Shown: positions 16,575-25,974, counted from the stretch's first letter. The stretch is DNA of 64,000 nucleotides from Methylophilaceae bacterium 11 (GCA_000525025.1 JCKJ01000001.1:1550001-1614000); one strand, 5' to 3'. Notes: generated by a model from the letters alone, not told the origin. Made by a program: numbers and translations.

Positions 16575-17128
16575 GGCATCCCTCTCGGAAAGCCCGGGAT
16601 AGAAGGCCAACCTTTTTGCGGCAACCCCTCTTGCTCTTCTTCGTCTTGATGGCCTTTGCGTTGTGACGATTTAATGTCTGGTGCAAGTCTGAACACCAAC
16701 TCCATGTTGTACTTAGCCTCAAGCCAGTTGGGGTCTATACTTAGCGCATTTCGGTACCCATCTTTGGCCAACGCAAGCAATGGCATCACTTCATCCCATG
16801 CGCCATAGCCTTGCGCATCTAGCAGTCGCAAGGCTTTTTTTAACCGAATATTTGCGCTGTTGTAATAAGCTAATTTTTTGATGTCTGAGTCTGCCACGCT
16901 CAGCACTTGGGTATATAGGTCTAATGCTTTTTGCTCGTACGCTAATTTCTGCCCTAATTTCCAAGCATTCATCAATCTATAAGATTCTGTTTGCTGTTGA
17001 CTAAGCGCGTGTGCATTCAAGGCCTGATTGTATTGATAGTGCTGATAGCAACGGACGGCAGAAAGAACAAACACCAATAAGGCTATCACTAGCACAAGGG
17101 CTATTTTCCAATTGAATCGATACGCCAT
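16571..17128 (-). CDS. mxaK: MxaK, membrane-anchored accessory protein
   Basis: The 185-residue product has one N-terminal membrane segment (IALVLVIALLVFVLSAV) and a helical, TPR-like periplasmic domain (YEQKALDLYTQVLSVADSD..LAYYNSANIRLKKA, YRNALSIDPNWLEAKYNMELV). This suits MxaK, required for calcium loading of MxaFI. Its start overlaps mxaC by 28 bases. It ends in a polar tail rich in Gln/Glu/Lys (KGHQDEEEQEG). Confidence 0.82.
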   Translation of the reverse strand: MAYRFNWKIALVLVIALLVFVLSAVRCYQHYQYNQALNAHALSQQQTESYRLMNAWKLGQKLAYEQKALDLYTQVLSVADSDIKKLAYYNSANIRLKKALRLLDAQGYGAWDEVMPLLALAKDGYRNALSIDPNWLEAKYNMELVFRLAPDIKSSQRKGHQDEEEQEGLPQKGWPSIPGFPRGMP

Positions 17129-18108
17129 GTGCGAACCTCCGTTAAATACAGCCCTGAAATGACAACCGTGGCAAGTAAAGCAATTACGTAAAACAGGTGT
17201 GCCATGTCTTTTCTTGCAATCACTTCCTGATACTTAACTGGCTTATTTTTTAATTTGGCGATAGTTTGCATCGCCAGCTTTACCTGAGCCGGGTCTTCTG
17301 CCATATAAGCGTGATAAGGCACACCCAGTGTTTGAAAATATTGGTTTAGCGCATATTCCGGCGCAGCTTGATCGTCATCTCCCTCTAGCTTTTCGTGTAA
17401 ACTCGACCCATTTTTAGAGCGTAAATAGATCCAATAGAGTGATGCGTTCTGACGTACAAATGCATTGCGCAGGAAGTCTTGTGTTTTGGCATCCAGATGT
17501 GCGGCACCATCCGAGACCAATAGCACCACCCTAGAACCGGTAACAGGCTGGCCTTCAAAAAAATCAAGCGCCATTGCCAGTCCTTTGTCTACGGCTGTAA
17601 AACCCATCCCCCCCACTTCTGTTGCACTTAAGCCCGACAATACTGCTTCACGATCATGACTCAGGGATGCAACTAACATGGGTGATGTACTAAACGTAAT
17701 CATGCCAATCAAGTCTTGACGACTATTTTTTGTAAACTCAGTTAATACGCGTCGTGCAGCCGCCATTTTGGAGGCACTGCCGCGCTCAGGACGGTCTGCA
17801 AAATCATCATTCATACTTCCACTTCTGTCGAGTACCACCATAATGTGCGCACCATTGCCATAACGATCTATCTTTTGCTCACCCAAATAAGGCTTACACA
17901 TAGCAATTAATAAACACGCCACTAACAGCGCACAACTGATGCGCCAAATACGTTCTATCCATACAGAAAATGGATCTTCGGGAATCATGTAAATAGAGGG
18001 ATATTGAAACTCGCCTTCTGTTTTAACAAGCCAAGGCAACAACACGAGTGGCAACAAATACAGCGGCCAAACTTCAGTGATCTGAAACTCATTGAAAAGA
18101 CCAATCAT
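17101..18108 (-). CDS. mxaC: MxaC, von Willebrand A domain membrane protein
   Basis: The 335-residue product has membrane segments at about 13-30 and 57-73, a VWA domain with an intact MIDAS motif (MVVLDRSGSMNDDF; Thr in the GFTAVDKGL segment; LLVSDGAAHLD), and a C-terminal membrane segment (YVIALLATVVISGLYL). The BatA-like layout and position between mxaA and mxaK identify it. Role: calcium insertion into methanol dehydrogenase. The TAATG junction with mxaA implies translational coupling. Confidence 0.88.
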   Translation of the reverse strand: MIGLFNEFQITEVWPLYLLPLVLLPWLVKTEGEFQYPSIYMIPEDPFSVWIERIWRISCALLVACLLIAMCKPYLGEQKIDRYGNGAHIMVVLDRSGSMNDDFADRPERGSASKMAAARRVLTEFTKNSRQDLIGMITFSTSPMLVASLSHDREAVLSGLSATEVGGMGFTAVDKGLAMALDFFEGQPVTGSRVVLLVSDGAAHLDAKTQDFLRNAFVRQNASLYWIYLRSKNGSSLHEKLEGDDDQAAPEYALNQYFQTLGVPYHAYMAEDPAQVKLAMQTIAKLKNKPVKYQEVIARKDMAHLFYVIALLATVVISGLYLTEVRTWRIDSIGK

Positions 18109-19010
18109 TACCCTTGCTCCAACTGCATGAGTTGTTTAGCAAAACTTTTCAACTCTTTTACAGAGATATTGAGCGGTTGATTAGCAAACAAGAATACGTC
18201 CGTGGCATTAAAAAACTGATGAATTTCATGTTCCAACTTGGCGTAGTGTGGGTATCTAATAAACAGAGAAGACAGTTGCTCTGTACTCATGCTGGACTGC
18301 ATAGTGGCATCGAATGCATTTCGAATAGCTTTTACGGCTGCATATAGCGCTGTACGGCCTTGATCCTTGCGTAAAGCACCAATTTGACGGAATGCTAAGC
18401 GAAACGGTTGGGCATGTTTAGCACCAAAGGCCAGCCAATCATTCTTCCAGGCAAGATATATCAGCGCCCAAACCATCACCAAGGCACTGATAGTCATCGC
18501 TACAATATCCGCTGTGTAGGCTTTAGCTGGCGGCTTTGCATCTGCGCGCGGTTTGAGATGTGCTTCATCCAGCACAGTTGGAATCACTGGTGACACTATG
18601 ATGGATGCTGCTTTTACGGGCACTTTGATGGATGTCTTATCCTTTACAAACTGTAAAGCCAATGCACCCAGTTTGTAGCTGCGCACTTCTTGTACCGATC
18701 TAAAATTTTGCCAATATAAATAAATGGTAAATTGTGTACGTGTGCCAAATTTTTGCTGTTTAGTATCTACTTTCACCAAATCATAATATGTTTTATTCCC
18801 CACGCTTGGCAGTGAAGAAGCATCTAACACATAGCCACTCGGCGCTTCAATAGTCACGGTTTGTAAGGTAATGTCTGCTAGGTGATATCCAAGTTCGCGC
18901 GTTTGGCTATGCACTGTAAATTGTGCCTGTAATGCCTCTACCGTTGCAGTTTGTGCTGCACACGAGATCGCCCATACCAACAGGCACAATAATTGAAATA
19001 TCAATCGCAT
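18108..19010 (-). CDS. mxaA: MxaA, membrane accessory protein
   Basis: Calcium-insertion accessory of methanol dehydrogenase, 300 residues. It has a signal peptide (LIFQLLCLLVWAISCAAQ), a beta-rich periplasmic region to about 165, a membrane segment (VAMTISALVMVWALIYLAW, about 173-191), and a cytoplasmic helical tail. The start ATG overlaps the mxaS stop by one base (TGATG) and the stop overlaps the mxaC start. A signal-like ISCAAQ could also act as a lipobox (C at residue 19), though the -1 context is Ser. Confidence 0.83.
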   Translation of the reverse strand: MRLIFQLLCLLVWAISCAAQTATVEALQAQFTVHSQTRELGYHLADITLQTVTIEAPSGYVLDASSLPSVGNKTYYDLVKVDTKQQKFGTRTQFTIYLYWQNFRSVQEVRSYKLGALALQFVKDKTSIKVPVKAASIIVSPVIPTVLDEAHLKPRADAKPPAKAYTADIVAMTISALVMVWALIYLAWKNDWLAFGAKHAQPFRLAFRQIGALRKDQGRTALYAAVKAIRNAFDATMQSSMSTEQLSSLFIRYPHYAKLEHEIHQFFNATDVFLFANQPLNISVKELKSFAKQLMQLEQG

Positions 19011-19858
19011 CAATAGTCCTCCAACAAATGCTGAGTCATCGCTTCACTATTAAATTGATTTAATACAAAAAAAGGAGGCCTGGTTCCAAAAGCTCTAAAC
19101 AGTTGTGCCAAGTGTTCTCGACGATTTAGGTAAGCATTTTCGATTGCCTTTTTCAACCTAGGACGTAAGAAAACAGGACGAGTACCACGCCCCTCCATAT
19201 CGTTCACTCGCATCCATCCCCAATCTGGCAATTGGCTGATTTCAGCAGTATCCCAAAGCACTACTGGTACCACATCATGCATGGCTAATCCATGCAAAGA
19301 CTCTGTTAGTAAAGCATCGTCCATATGAAAATCAGAGATTAAAAAAATCAATGAGCGTCTTTCAGGTAGCAGTTCAGTGACACGGGGCAAAGCTTTAGCG
19401 CCTGCAGGATGCAAGGGTTGAGTGCTACGCATTTTGTGCACAATATCGTCAACTACGGATACGCGATAAGCGCTTGGCTCATAAATATCCATACGTAATG
19501 TATCGTCTGCAGCAACGCAACCAAAAGCATCACCATTGCGCGTCGCCGACCATGCAATGGCTTGCACAATGTCGGTTGATAATTGCCATTTGTTTTGTTG
19601 CCCGACAAATTTCATGGATGCAGACATATCCACCACAGCAAACACTTGTATGGCATAACGCTCATGAAAGCTTCGCACCATGAGTTGATTCGGGACTGTA
19701 TTTAAAGAGGCCTTTAAATCTAAGCGCTTAGGATTAAAATGCTGCATCAGTGGGACATGCGCGTTGAAGTCAGTATTACCACCTTTCGCTTTGGTCGAGT
19801 GGCTGCCTACACGCCCTCCCCGGGTGCGCCATCCAATGTGGTAGAAGAACTCTTCCAT
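19010..19858 (-). CDS. mxaS: MxaS, DUF58 family protein
   Basis: The 282-residue cytoplasmic protein is of the DUF58/VWA-like type that pairs with MoxR ATPases. Key segments are MVRSFHERYAIQVFAVVDMSASMKF (DMSAS matches the MIDAS DxSxS pattern) and LIFLISDFHMDDALL. The ATG at 19858 was preferred to a TTG four codons upstream; neither has a strong ribosome site. It lies between mxaR and mxaA. Role in methanol dehydrogenase maturation is from the family. Confidence 0.83.
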   Translation of the reverse strand: MEEFFYHIGWRTRGGRVGSHSTKAKGGNTDFNAHVPLMQHFNPKRLDLKASLNTVPNQLMVRSFHERYAIQVFAVVDMSASMKFVGQQNKWQLSTDIVQAIAWSATRNGDAFGCVAADDTLRMDIYEPSAYRVSVVDDIVHKMRSTQPLHPAGAKALPRVTELLPERRSLIFLISDFHMDDALLTESLHGLAMHDVVPVVLWDTAEISQLPDWGWMRVNDMEGRGTRPVFLRPRLKKAIENAYLNRREHLAQLFRAFGTRPPFFVLNQFNSEAMTQHLLEDY

Positions 19859-19880
19859 CAATATCACCAAGGATGTAAGT

Positions 19881-20906
19881 CTAAGGAGCCGTTACGTGAG
19901 ATAACACCGCATCTAGCAATTTGGGCGCAATATCATTTCGTCTTAATTCATAGGCTGGTGTAAAAAATATACGGTGCATCATCACCGCATGAAATACGCT
20001 ACGAATATCATCTGGCGTCAAATAGTCACGCTGCTCTAACCAAGCTCTTGTACGCGCGGCAGTCATTAGCATACCAACACCGCGTGGGCTAGCACCACCT
20101 GCAATCAATCGTGGCATATCAATACCATCTAATGTGATACCGGCTGCAACAGGGTCTTTTAACGTACGCCAAAGATGTACTGCATAATCTTGAAACACAG
20201 GCTCTGCGCGTACATGCTTTTGTATCATCTCAAACATCGTATTCATCGCCGCAAATGGCACAACGCCTTCATATAAGCCTGTAATCATCTTATCCACTTG
20301 CTGAAACTTAACGTCAAACATGAGGGCGCGCTGCAATTCAAAATCATCCGGCGCGCTGATGTTAATTTCCATAAAAAAACGATCACGTGCCGCGGCAGGT
20401 AACTCAAATGTTTCTTCACGCTCCAAGCGATTTCTGTCTGCAAATACCGTCAGATGCGGGAAATAATATTCACGATTAAATGCATGTGCTGAACGTTCAG
20501 CCATTAAACGTAACAACATAGAATGCGCTTGTGGTCTTGCTCGATTAATCTCGTTGAAAAAGAAAACCGCCAACTCTTCACCATGCTGTAGCAATGGCCC
20601 AGGCGCCACCGATGGCTGTCCATTTTGGTTGATATAAGCGTGGTATAAAAAATCAGAAGGCATCAGATCGACAGCACCTTCTATACGTTGATATTGCCCG
20701 CCCAACAATCTTGCAGCGGCTCTTAATAATGTTGTTTTACCAACACCCACGTCGCCTTCTAATAAGACATGGCCGCGTGATAAAACTGCAATGGTGAGCA
20801 ACCTCACTTGATGGTTTAAGCCTAGAACAATTTGATTGATTGCATTTTCAAATAAGATGACTTGCTGGCGGTATACGTCTAAATCCATTTTGTTTGAATC
20901 GGTCAT
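19881..20906 (-). CDS. mxaR: MxaR, MoxR-family AAA+ ATPase
   Basis: Founding member type of the MoxR chaperone-like ATPases, involved in maturation of methanol dehydrogenase. The 341-residue product has Walker A GDVGVGKTTLLRAAA, Walker B-region LAVFFFNEINRARPQ (Asn in place of the usual Asp before Glu), and sensor segments NRLEREETFELPAAARDRF. The C-terminal lid reads GASPRGVGMLMTAARTRAWL. The longest frame starts at a GTG at 20972, but that lies just past a strong stem-loop and has no ribosome site; the ATG at 20906 is more likely. It works with the DUF58 and VWA proteins encoded next. Confidence 0.92.
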   Translation of the reverse strand: MTDSNKMDLDVYRQQVILFENAINQIVLGLNHQVRLLTIAVLSRGHVLLEGDVGVGKTTLLRAAARLLGGQYQRIEGAVDLMPSDFLYHAYINQNGQPSVAPGPLLQHGEELAVFFFNEINRARPQAHSMLLRLMAERSAHAFNREYYFPHLTVFADRNRLEREETFELPAAARDRFFMEINISAPDDFELQRALMFDVKFQQVDKMITGLYEGVVPFAAMNTMFEMIQKHVRAEPVFQDYAVHLWRTLKDPVAAGITLDGIDMPRLIAGGASPRGVGMLMTAARTRAWLEQRDYLTPDDIRSVFHAVMMHRIFFTPAYELRRNDIAPKLLDAVLSHVTAP

Positions 20907-20980
20907 AAGTTTCTTTAATATGAGTGCGCGGGCTAGCGGTAAAAATTGTGTTTCATCAATGGTGGTAATCACCAGAATGA

Positions 20981-21010
20981 ATTAACCGATGCTTCTCAGC
21001 ATCGGTTAAT
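20981..21010 (-). other. Stem-loop between mxaI and mxaR
   Basis: Perfect 12-bp arms ATTAACCGATGC / GCATCGGTTAAT with a 6-base loop, starting 14 bases past the mxaI stop. No U-run follows on the minus strand, so it looks like an mRNA-stabilising or attenuating hairpin rather than a full terminator. Confidence 0.75.
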
Positions 21011-21023
21011 GTTGTCATTCAGA

Positions 21024-21302
21024 TTACTCTGCGACGTTATAATCAAACTTGCCAGTTGCTTTTGCATTTGCAATACGCTTTTCATTACGCGCATCCATGG
21101 CTTTAATCGAAGCTTCTTGTTTACCCACTTCTACTGGATCATGTTTTGGATCGTATTTTGATCCAGCAATTTTTGCCGGAAAGCCAGGTTTAGCTTCCCA
21201 GCAATTGCCAGCTTCTTTACAGTTTTGTCCGTCATAAGCCAATGCTGAGCCAGATGCAACCATCGCGCCCGCAAGTACTACCAAAGTCATGATTGTTTTC
21301 AT
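21024..21302 (-). CDS. mxaI: MxaI, methanol dehydrogenase small subunit
   Basis: Beta subunit of the periplasmic PQQ methanol dehydrogenase (alpha2-beta2). The 92-residue precursor has a signal peptide ending ALA-YDGQNCKEAG. The mature part (about 70 residues) is Lys-rich and has the typical YDGQNCKEAGNCWEAKPGFP start with one disulphide pair, followed by a long helix (VEVGKQEASIKAMDARNEKRIANAKATGKF). The order F-J-G-I is the standard one. A stem-loop follows the stop. Confidence 0.97.
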   Translation of the reverse strand: MKTIMTLVVLAGAMVASGSALAYDGQNCKEAGNCWEAKPGFPAKIAGSKYDPKHDPVEVGKQEASIKAMDARNEKRIANAKATGKFDYNVAE

Positions 21303-21326
21303 TTAAATCTCCTTCTCATATGGTTG

Positions 21327-21360
21327 CTGGTGTTGCTGTCTACTTGTAGCAAGCCACCAG
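21327..21360 (-). other. Stem-loop between mxaG and mxaI
   Basis: Nested stems CTGGTG/CACCAG and TTGCT/AGCAA around a 10-base loop, 25 bases before the mxaI ATG. No U-run is present. Confidence 0.5.
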
Positions 21361-21391
21361 TCAGCTCACTACAAATTTAAAACTGGTGAAT

Positions 21392-22006
21392 CTATTTTTT
21401 CCATTTCGCTTTTTTGGGGTCTCCGCTGTAAGCACTTCTCAACCAGCTCATGACCTGCAGGATTTCATCTTGCGACAACAACCCCCTTTGCGGCCCCATC
21501 ATGCCCTGTCCGCCCCCATAGATAGTCTCGAACAACCCTTTATCTGTTGCGTTGTTTGGGTATGTCCAATAATCATCCGTAAGCGCCGGCCCTAGTTTCC
21601 CCTCAGCTAAGTGACCATGACACCCCGCGCAAGCAGTAGAGAAAATGGTGTACCCACTTTTATTGATGGCTTCATAGTCGTTGTAAGGGTTTTTACCCGT
21701 CACTTTGAATGCTTTGACTGCAGGCGTGTCATCGCCTTTTTTATCATTAAAATCCAAAGGATCCCCAGAGATGGTGCCGCGAAAATCAAGCATCGGCCCA
21801 GGTGGCACCGCTATCGTTGTAGGCTTGTTTGCTTCAGCCAGTTTGAGATGCTCTGACACAGCTTCTTTTTTTGCATCCTCGCTAACCATGCTGTGACTAT
21901 CAAGCTCTTGTGCTGAATTACAGGCCGCCAGATACACTGTCAATCCCACTGCTGCAACTGCAGTATGAAATCGAACATCTCTCACCATAGAAAAACTAAA
22001 CTTCAT
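21392..22006 (-). CDS. mxaG: MxaG, cytochrome cL
   Basis: Electron acceptor of methanol dehydrogenase, 204 residues. It has one c-type haem motif, CAGCH, in YTIFSTACAGCHGHLAEGKLGP, and a Met-rich C-terminal region (GGGQGMMGPQRGLLSQDEI) that can supply the axial Met. The start at 22006 has an AAGTGAG ribosome site; an in-frame GTG lies four codons upstream. The signal sequence ends TVYLAAC-NSAQ, a lipobox-like LAAC, so the cytochrome may be lipid-anchored rather than fully soluble. A long linker (residues about 30-100) precedes the haem site, as in other cytochromes cL. Confidence 0.95.
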   Translation of the reverse strand: MKFSFSMVRDVRFHTAVAAVGLTVYLAACNSAQELDSHSMVSEDAKKEAVSEHLKLAEANKPTTIAVPPGPMLDFRGTISGDPLDFNDKKGDDTPAVKAFKVTGKNPYNDYEAINKSGYTIFSTACAGCHGHLAEGKLGPALTDDYWTYPNNATDKGLFETIYGGGQGMMGPQRGLLSQDEILQVMSWLRSAYSGDPKKAKWKK

Positions 22007-22043
22007 ATTTTTACTCACTTATTCAATTAAAAAACTTTGTTTA

Positions 22044-22868
22044 TTAAAGCAATGGAATACCTTCTTTTTTTAGCACTGCTTCAATCTCAACCTTTTTGTC
22101 ATCAATCACTTTGTTCAACGCTTGTTGCAATTCAGTGTCACCTTTTCTCACACCCATCACTACGTCATAATGCATAGGCACTTTCACGCCATTGGATTTC
22201 TTCGCATCATCTTTAATCAATTGCATTTTTAACTTGGTCTTTGCCTCACGCACATAACGAGCAGCCTCTGGCGCCCACAACTCAGCAGCGTGTAGCACTT
22301 GGCTCTCAACATCGTTGACCAACCTTGATGGCTCAACTCTGATGTAGTTATTTCGCGTCGATTTATATCCTTGAATCTCTGCAAAATAGTCGAACATGTC
22401 ATCAAAACGATTAATCTGAAGCAACATCACCTTGCCCGGACTGTCTGGTAAAACACCTATCCGAAATGATTTGGCTTTCAACATTTCATCGTTCCAAGAA
22501 GAAATATCAATTTCACGGTCTTCTTTTGTCACAAATACATAACCGCTTTTAAAGTAAGGCTTGGTTTTTAAAACCCGCGGGTCAGCCGCATCCATACCAA
22601 ACACAACATCACATTTGTTCTTATCTAAAAAATCACGTACGGAATATCTTGGGTCTTTCCAAAATACAAATTCCACTTTTTTATTGAGCCCTTGCCCGAT
22701 CACTTCGGCTAGTGCATTCTCAAAGCCCTCTTTTTTCACATTAGAAAATGGCATTTCATTTTCACCGGCACACACACGCAACTCATCTGCATGTGCCTGC
22801 GTTGCAAGAAAACACAACACACCGGCTACCATTGAAAACAAACTGAATACCTGCTGTTTTTTAAACAT
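22044..22868 (-). CDS. mxaJ: MxaJ, periplasmic solute-binding-like protein
   Basis: Always encoded between mxaF and mxaG in calcium-type clusters; it is thought to help assemble methanol dehydrogenase. The 274-residue product has a signal peptide ending THA-DELRVCAG and a type-2 periplasmic binding protein fold (LRVCAGENEMPFSNVKKEGFENALAEVIGQGL, KCDVVFGMDAADPRVLKTKPYFKSGYVFV). 37 bases separate it from mxaG and 132 bases from mxaF. Confidence 0.95.
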   Translation of the reverse strand: MFKKQQVFSLFSMVAGVLCFLATQAHADELRVCAGENEMPFSNVKKEGFENALAEVIGQGLNKKVEFVFWKDPRYSVRDFLDKNKCDVVFGMDAADPRVLKTKPYFKSGYVFVTKEDREIDISSWNDEMLKAKSFRIGVLPDSPGKVMLLQINRFDDMFDYFAEIQGYKSTRNNYIRVEPSRLVNDVESQVLHAAELWAPEAARYVREAKTKLKMQLIKDDAKKSNGVKVPMHYDVVMGVRKGDTELQQALNKVIDDKKVEIEAVLKKEGIPLL

Positions 22869-22947
22869 AAAATTCGCATCGCCTTATTAATATTGCCAAA
22901 AGTGGTTACTCATTCGTCAGGATCTGTACCCAACATTTAGTTTGACC

Positions 22948-22982
22948 GTGGCGCTAAAGGCGAATACACCTCAGAGCGCCAC
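22948..22982 (-). other. Stem-loop between mxaF and mxaJ
   Basis: 8-bp perfect arms GTGGCGCT / AGCGCCAC with an inner AGG/CCT pairing, 18 bases past the mxaF stop. There is no U-run. It probably protects the 3' end of the mxaF message. Confidence 0.65.
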
Positions 22983-23000
22983 AGTTTCCCTATTTAAAAA

Positions 23001-24791
23001 CTACAGACTGAACACCATTAAACCGCCACCCATATTGGTGTGGTTTTGGAGCTCTTTAAATGCACCTACTGCACCCAAACCAGCACTTGGATCGGTTAAG
23101 TCAAACACCAAACCTACACCAGGCCAACCACCTACACCGTACATACTGCCGACGTATTGTTTGCCTTTAAATGAGTAAGTCATTGGCGAACCGATACCAC
23201 CTGAAGGCATTTTGAATTTCCACAACTCATTACCGTTGGTTTTATCCAAAGCTTTAATATGGCCATCAAGTGTGTTGTACCAAACCAAGCCGCCTTTGGT
23301 GTATAAAGTACCGCCCCAAGCAGCAAACTTCTCCCACTTCGTCCATTTAACGTTGCCTGTTACGGTGTCAAATGCACGAACCTGACCCATCTCTTTCTTA
23401 GTTGGGCCATTTGGGCCAGGGTACATCGCTAACGTTGCACCAACGAAGAATTGACCTGCACGGTATGGCAACATGAACGGCTCCCAATCCATACAAATAT
23501 GGTTCAAACCTGCATAGAGCGTACGTGATTCAGGATCGTATGAGTCAACCCCTTGGTTATGGAAACCCATCGCTGAGGGGCAAATGTTGGTACCTTTGTG
23601 GTCCATGCGTGTTGAGAACTCTGGATCACGTACTGGCAAGCCAGACTTCAAATCTACTTTCTTAAACACGTTCACTGCTGGGTCCACTTTATCTGCCAAG
23701 ATGAGCTCGCCAGTATCGCGATTTAATGTGTACATAATGCCGTTGCGGTCAATATGTGTTAACAGTGGCGTCACTTTGCCTTTTACCGGCTGGTCAGTCA
23801 GCACCATTTGGTTTACACCAGCAAAGTCCCATTCATCATGAGGTGTTTTTTGGTAACCCCACTTTGCCATGCCGGTATCCACATCACGCGCCCAAATCGT
23901 CATAGTCCATTTGTTGTCACCAGGACGCATCGTTTCATTCCATGGTGCTGGATTACCAGAACCGTAGTAGAACAGATTTAATTTAGGATCATATGCATAC
24001 CAACCCCAGTTAGTACCGCCACCAATCTTCCATGCATCACCTTCCCATGTTTTGGTACCCAAACCAAATTGACCATAGTGCGGATTTTTTTCATTGAAGT
24101 TTTTAGCTAGACGAACAGACTCATCTGAACCAGTAGCAAACGCACGCCACTTCAGCTCACCTGTTTTTAAGTCCACAGCATTCACTGCACCACGTACACC
24201 CAATTCAGCACCTGAGCAACCAATCAACACCGTATCTTTAACGATATAAGGTGCCTGCGTAAGCGTCATCCCTACTTTAGGATCGCATAACTCAATTTTC
24301 CAATTTTCTTTACCGGTTTTAGCATCCAATGCCAAAAGATGGCCATCCGCTTGTTTTTTCACAATCTGACCAGCGCCATAGGCCACACCACGGTCGACAA
24401 TGTCACAACACATCACTGCTTTTGTAGAAGCATCTTGTTTTGGCTTGTGTGACCAGACAATTTTGCCTGGATCATTCAAATTGATTGCATATGTATTATT
24501 TGGAAACGCAGAGTGAACATACATCATGTCACCAATGACCAACGGTGCGCCTTCGTGCCCATGCAAAACACCCGTTGAAAAAGACCAAGCCGCTTTTACA
24601 TTTTTTACATTATTTTTGTTGATTTGCGTCAAATTACTATTGTGCTGACTAAAGTAATTCCCAGTTTGAGTTGCCCATTGATTTGGATCTTGTACTCGCT
24701 TATCCAAATCAGCATCTGCATATACAGCATGACTTGTCGCCATCGCCAGCAGACCCCCTACGGCCACCCCTATCAGTTTGCGCTTATTCAT
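23001..24791 (-). CDS. mxaF: MxaF, calcium-dependent PQQ methanol dehydrogenase large subunit
   Basis: Oxidises methanol to formaldehyde in the periplasm using PQQ and Ca2+. The ATG at 24791 has a GAGGGGAC ribosome site and gives 596 residues with a signal peptide ending [11 protein letters not shown]; the longer TTG frame is rejected. Visible features are the vicinal disulphide ([11 protein letters not shown]) and the W-motif propeller blades. The catalytic Asp is in [11 protein letters not shown] (codon 23826-23828). The residue two after it is Ala (23820-23822), as in MxaF, not the Asp that marks lanthanide-dependent XoxF. The C-terminus is GGGLMVFSL. It is the first gene of the mxaFJGIRSACKLD run and divergent from a sensor kinase. 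Confidence 0.98.
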   Translation of the reverse strand: MNKRKLIGVAVGGLLAMATSHAVYADADLDKRVQDPNQWATQTGNYFSQHNSNLTQINKNNVKNVKAAWSFSTGVLHGHEGAPLVIGDMMYVHSAFPNNTYAINLNDPGKIVWSHKPKQDASTKAVMCCDIVDRGVAYGAGQIVKKQADGHLLALDAKTGKENWKIELCDPKVGMTLTQAPYIVKDTVLIGCSGAELGVRGAVNAVDLKTGELKWRAFATGSDESVRLAKNFNEKNPHYGQFGLGTKTWEGDAWKIGGGTNWGWYAYDPKLNLFYYGSGNPAPWNETMRPGDNKWTMTIWARDVDTGMAKWGYQKTPHDEWDFAGVNQMVLTDQPVKGKVTPLLTHIDRNGIMYTLNRDTGELILADKVDPAVNVFKKVDLKSGLPVRDPEFSTRMDHKGTNICPSAMGFHNQGVDSYDPESRTLYAGLNHICMDWEPFMLPYRAGQFFVGATLAMYPGPNGPTKKEMGQVRAFDTVTGNVKWTKWEKFAAWGGTLYTKGGLVWYNTLDGHIKALDKTNGNELWKFKMPSGGIGSPMTYSFKGKQYVGSMYGVGGWPGVGLVFDLTDPSAGLGAVGAFKELQNHTNMGGGLMVFSL

Positions 24792-24885
24792 AAATGTCCC
24801 CTCTATAAGGTTAAAATTAAAAACCAACCATCACGTCAGTAATGGTGCAACCGAATAGTGAGCCTGCACGACCAATTAAATAAGA

Positions 24886-24985
24886 TGAATGATTCCCGCT
24901 AACCTGATAAAAGGTTCCCTTTCGTCATGTTTTGTTACAAATTACTTAATCTTTCTTACTTTTTTTCATTAGCGGGAAGGATTCA
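24886..24985. promoter_or_regulatory. Inverted repeat in the mxaF / kinase divergent promoter region
   Basis: TGAATGATTCCCGCTAA (24886-24902) and TTAGCGGGAAGGATTCA (24969-24985) are inverted copies matching at 15 of 17 positions, spaced 66 bases apart. The left arm lies 95 bases upstream of the mxaF ATG and the right arm 30 bases upstream of the kinase start. They look like paired operator sites shared by the two divergent units. Confidence 0.6.
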
Positions 24986-25014
24986 CTATTCTGAATCAAG
25001 CGCAGTAAGTAAAA

Positions 25015-25974
25015 ATGCCAAACATGAATACCTGTAGAAATTTTTGGGTGAATCTCAACCCAGTCAAGCGTGATGTAATTGTTTTATCTTCGATCATCGT
25101 GTTGTCCTATACCACAATGATGTATATCGACCTGGCAGAGCTAATTTCAAATAGCCTATCTGCTTACGAATATCTGCAATTGGACGAAATCCCTTATCTC
25201 ATCTTGCTGGTTGCTTTATCCTTGGCCATCTTTACCAAAAACCGGATGGCTGATTTAAAAAGAAGCATTCACTTAAAAGAGTTGGCAGAAGAAAAAAGTG
25301 CAACGCTGCTCGTGGAAAACCAACTGTTAACACAGCATGTCATGGAAGTTCAAGAGCGAGAAAGGCTAGAACTTGCGCGTGAGCTACACGATGAAATTGG
25401 GCAATATCTCACCGGCATCAGTTTGGATATCGCGACACTGACGGCATATCAAGATGAACGTATTGCCCTACTCGCCAATCGAATTTCCAACAACTGTCGC
25501 ATGACACGCAATATTTCTAGAAAATTGATTAGACGCTTGAGGCCAAGTTCGCTGGATAGTCAGGGAATCAAAGGCGCAATCCATGCAACGGTCAAAGAAT
25601 GGATCAGTTATCACCCGCAGATTCGCATAGATACTGAGATTGATAGCTTTACAAAAGATACAGATGAGAAAACCAACATCACGATTTATAGAGTCGTGCA
25701 AGAATCCCTGACCAACATCGCCAAGCATGCTCAGGCAAAGCATGTGAAGCTTGCATTGCTATTTAATACATCTAATCAAAGCATTCATCTTGCTATCCAA
25801 GACGATGGGATTGGCATCCAGCTGCAATCACGCCCTTTAGGATTTGGTCTGATTGGTATGCGCGAACGCGTTCATGCCGTGCATGGCCAACTATCCATTC
25901 ATTCCAACTATCCGCGTGGCACTTCAATTGAAGTAACAATACCGCTCACGCCTTTTAATCAAAATTTAAGGTAA
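25015..25974 (+). CDS. mxaY: Histidine kinase of HisKA_3 type, divergent from mxaF (MoxY-like)
   Basis: Sensor kinase, 319 residues. Two membrane segments near the N-terminus (VIVLSSIIVLSYTTMMYI and IPYLILLVALSLAIF) leave only about 25 residues between them, so there is no periplasmic sensor domain. A coiled region leads to ERERLELARELHDEIGQYLTGISLD with the phospho-His in ELHDE, then a HATPase domain (VVQESLTNIAKHAQAKHV, QDDGIGIQ, GFGLIGMRERV). Position divergent from mxaF and pairing with a NarL regulator match moxYX (mxaYX) of Paracoccus. The symbol rests on that arrangement. Confidence 0.85.
   Translation: MPNMNTCRNFWVNLNPVKRDVIVLSSIIVLSYTTMMYIDLAELISNSLSAYEYLQLDEIPYLILLVALSLAIFTKNRMADLKRSIHLKELAEEKSATLLVENQLLTQHVMEVQERERLELARELHDEIGQYLTGISLDIATLTAYQDERIALLANRISNNCRMTRNISRKLIRRLRPSSLDSQGIKGAIHATVKEWISYHPQIRIDTEIDSFTKDTDEKTNITIYRVVQESLTNIAKHAQAKHVKLALLFNTSNQSIHLAIQDDGIGIQLQSRPLGFGLIGMRERVHAVHGQLSIHSNYPRGTSIEVTIPLTPFNQNLR

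Noticed and set aside
20907-20972. GTG start at 20972 for mxaR
   Set aside because: It lies just past the mxaI-mxaR hairpin without a ribosome site; the ATG at 20906 is more likely.
23001-24791. Lanthanide-dependent XoxF instead of MxaF
   Set aside because: Two residues after the catalytic Asp is Ala, not Asp, and mxaJ, mxaG and mxaI follow; this is the calcium type.
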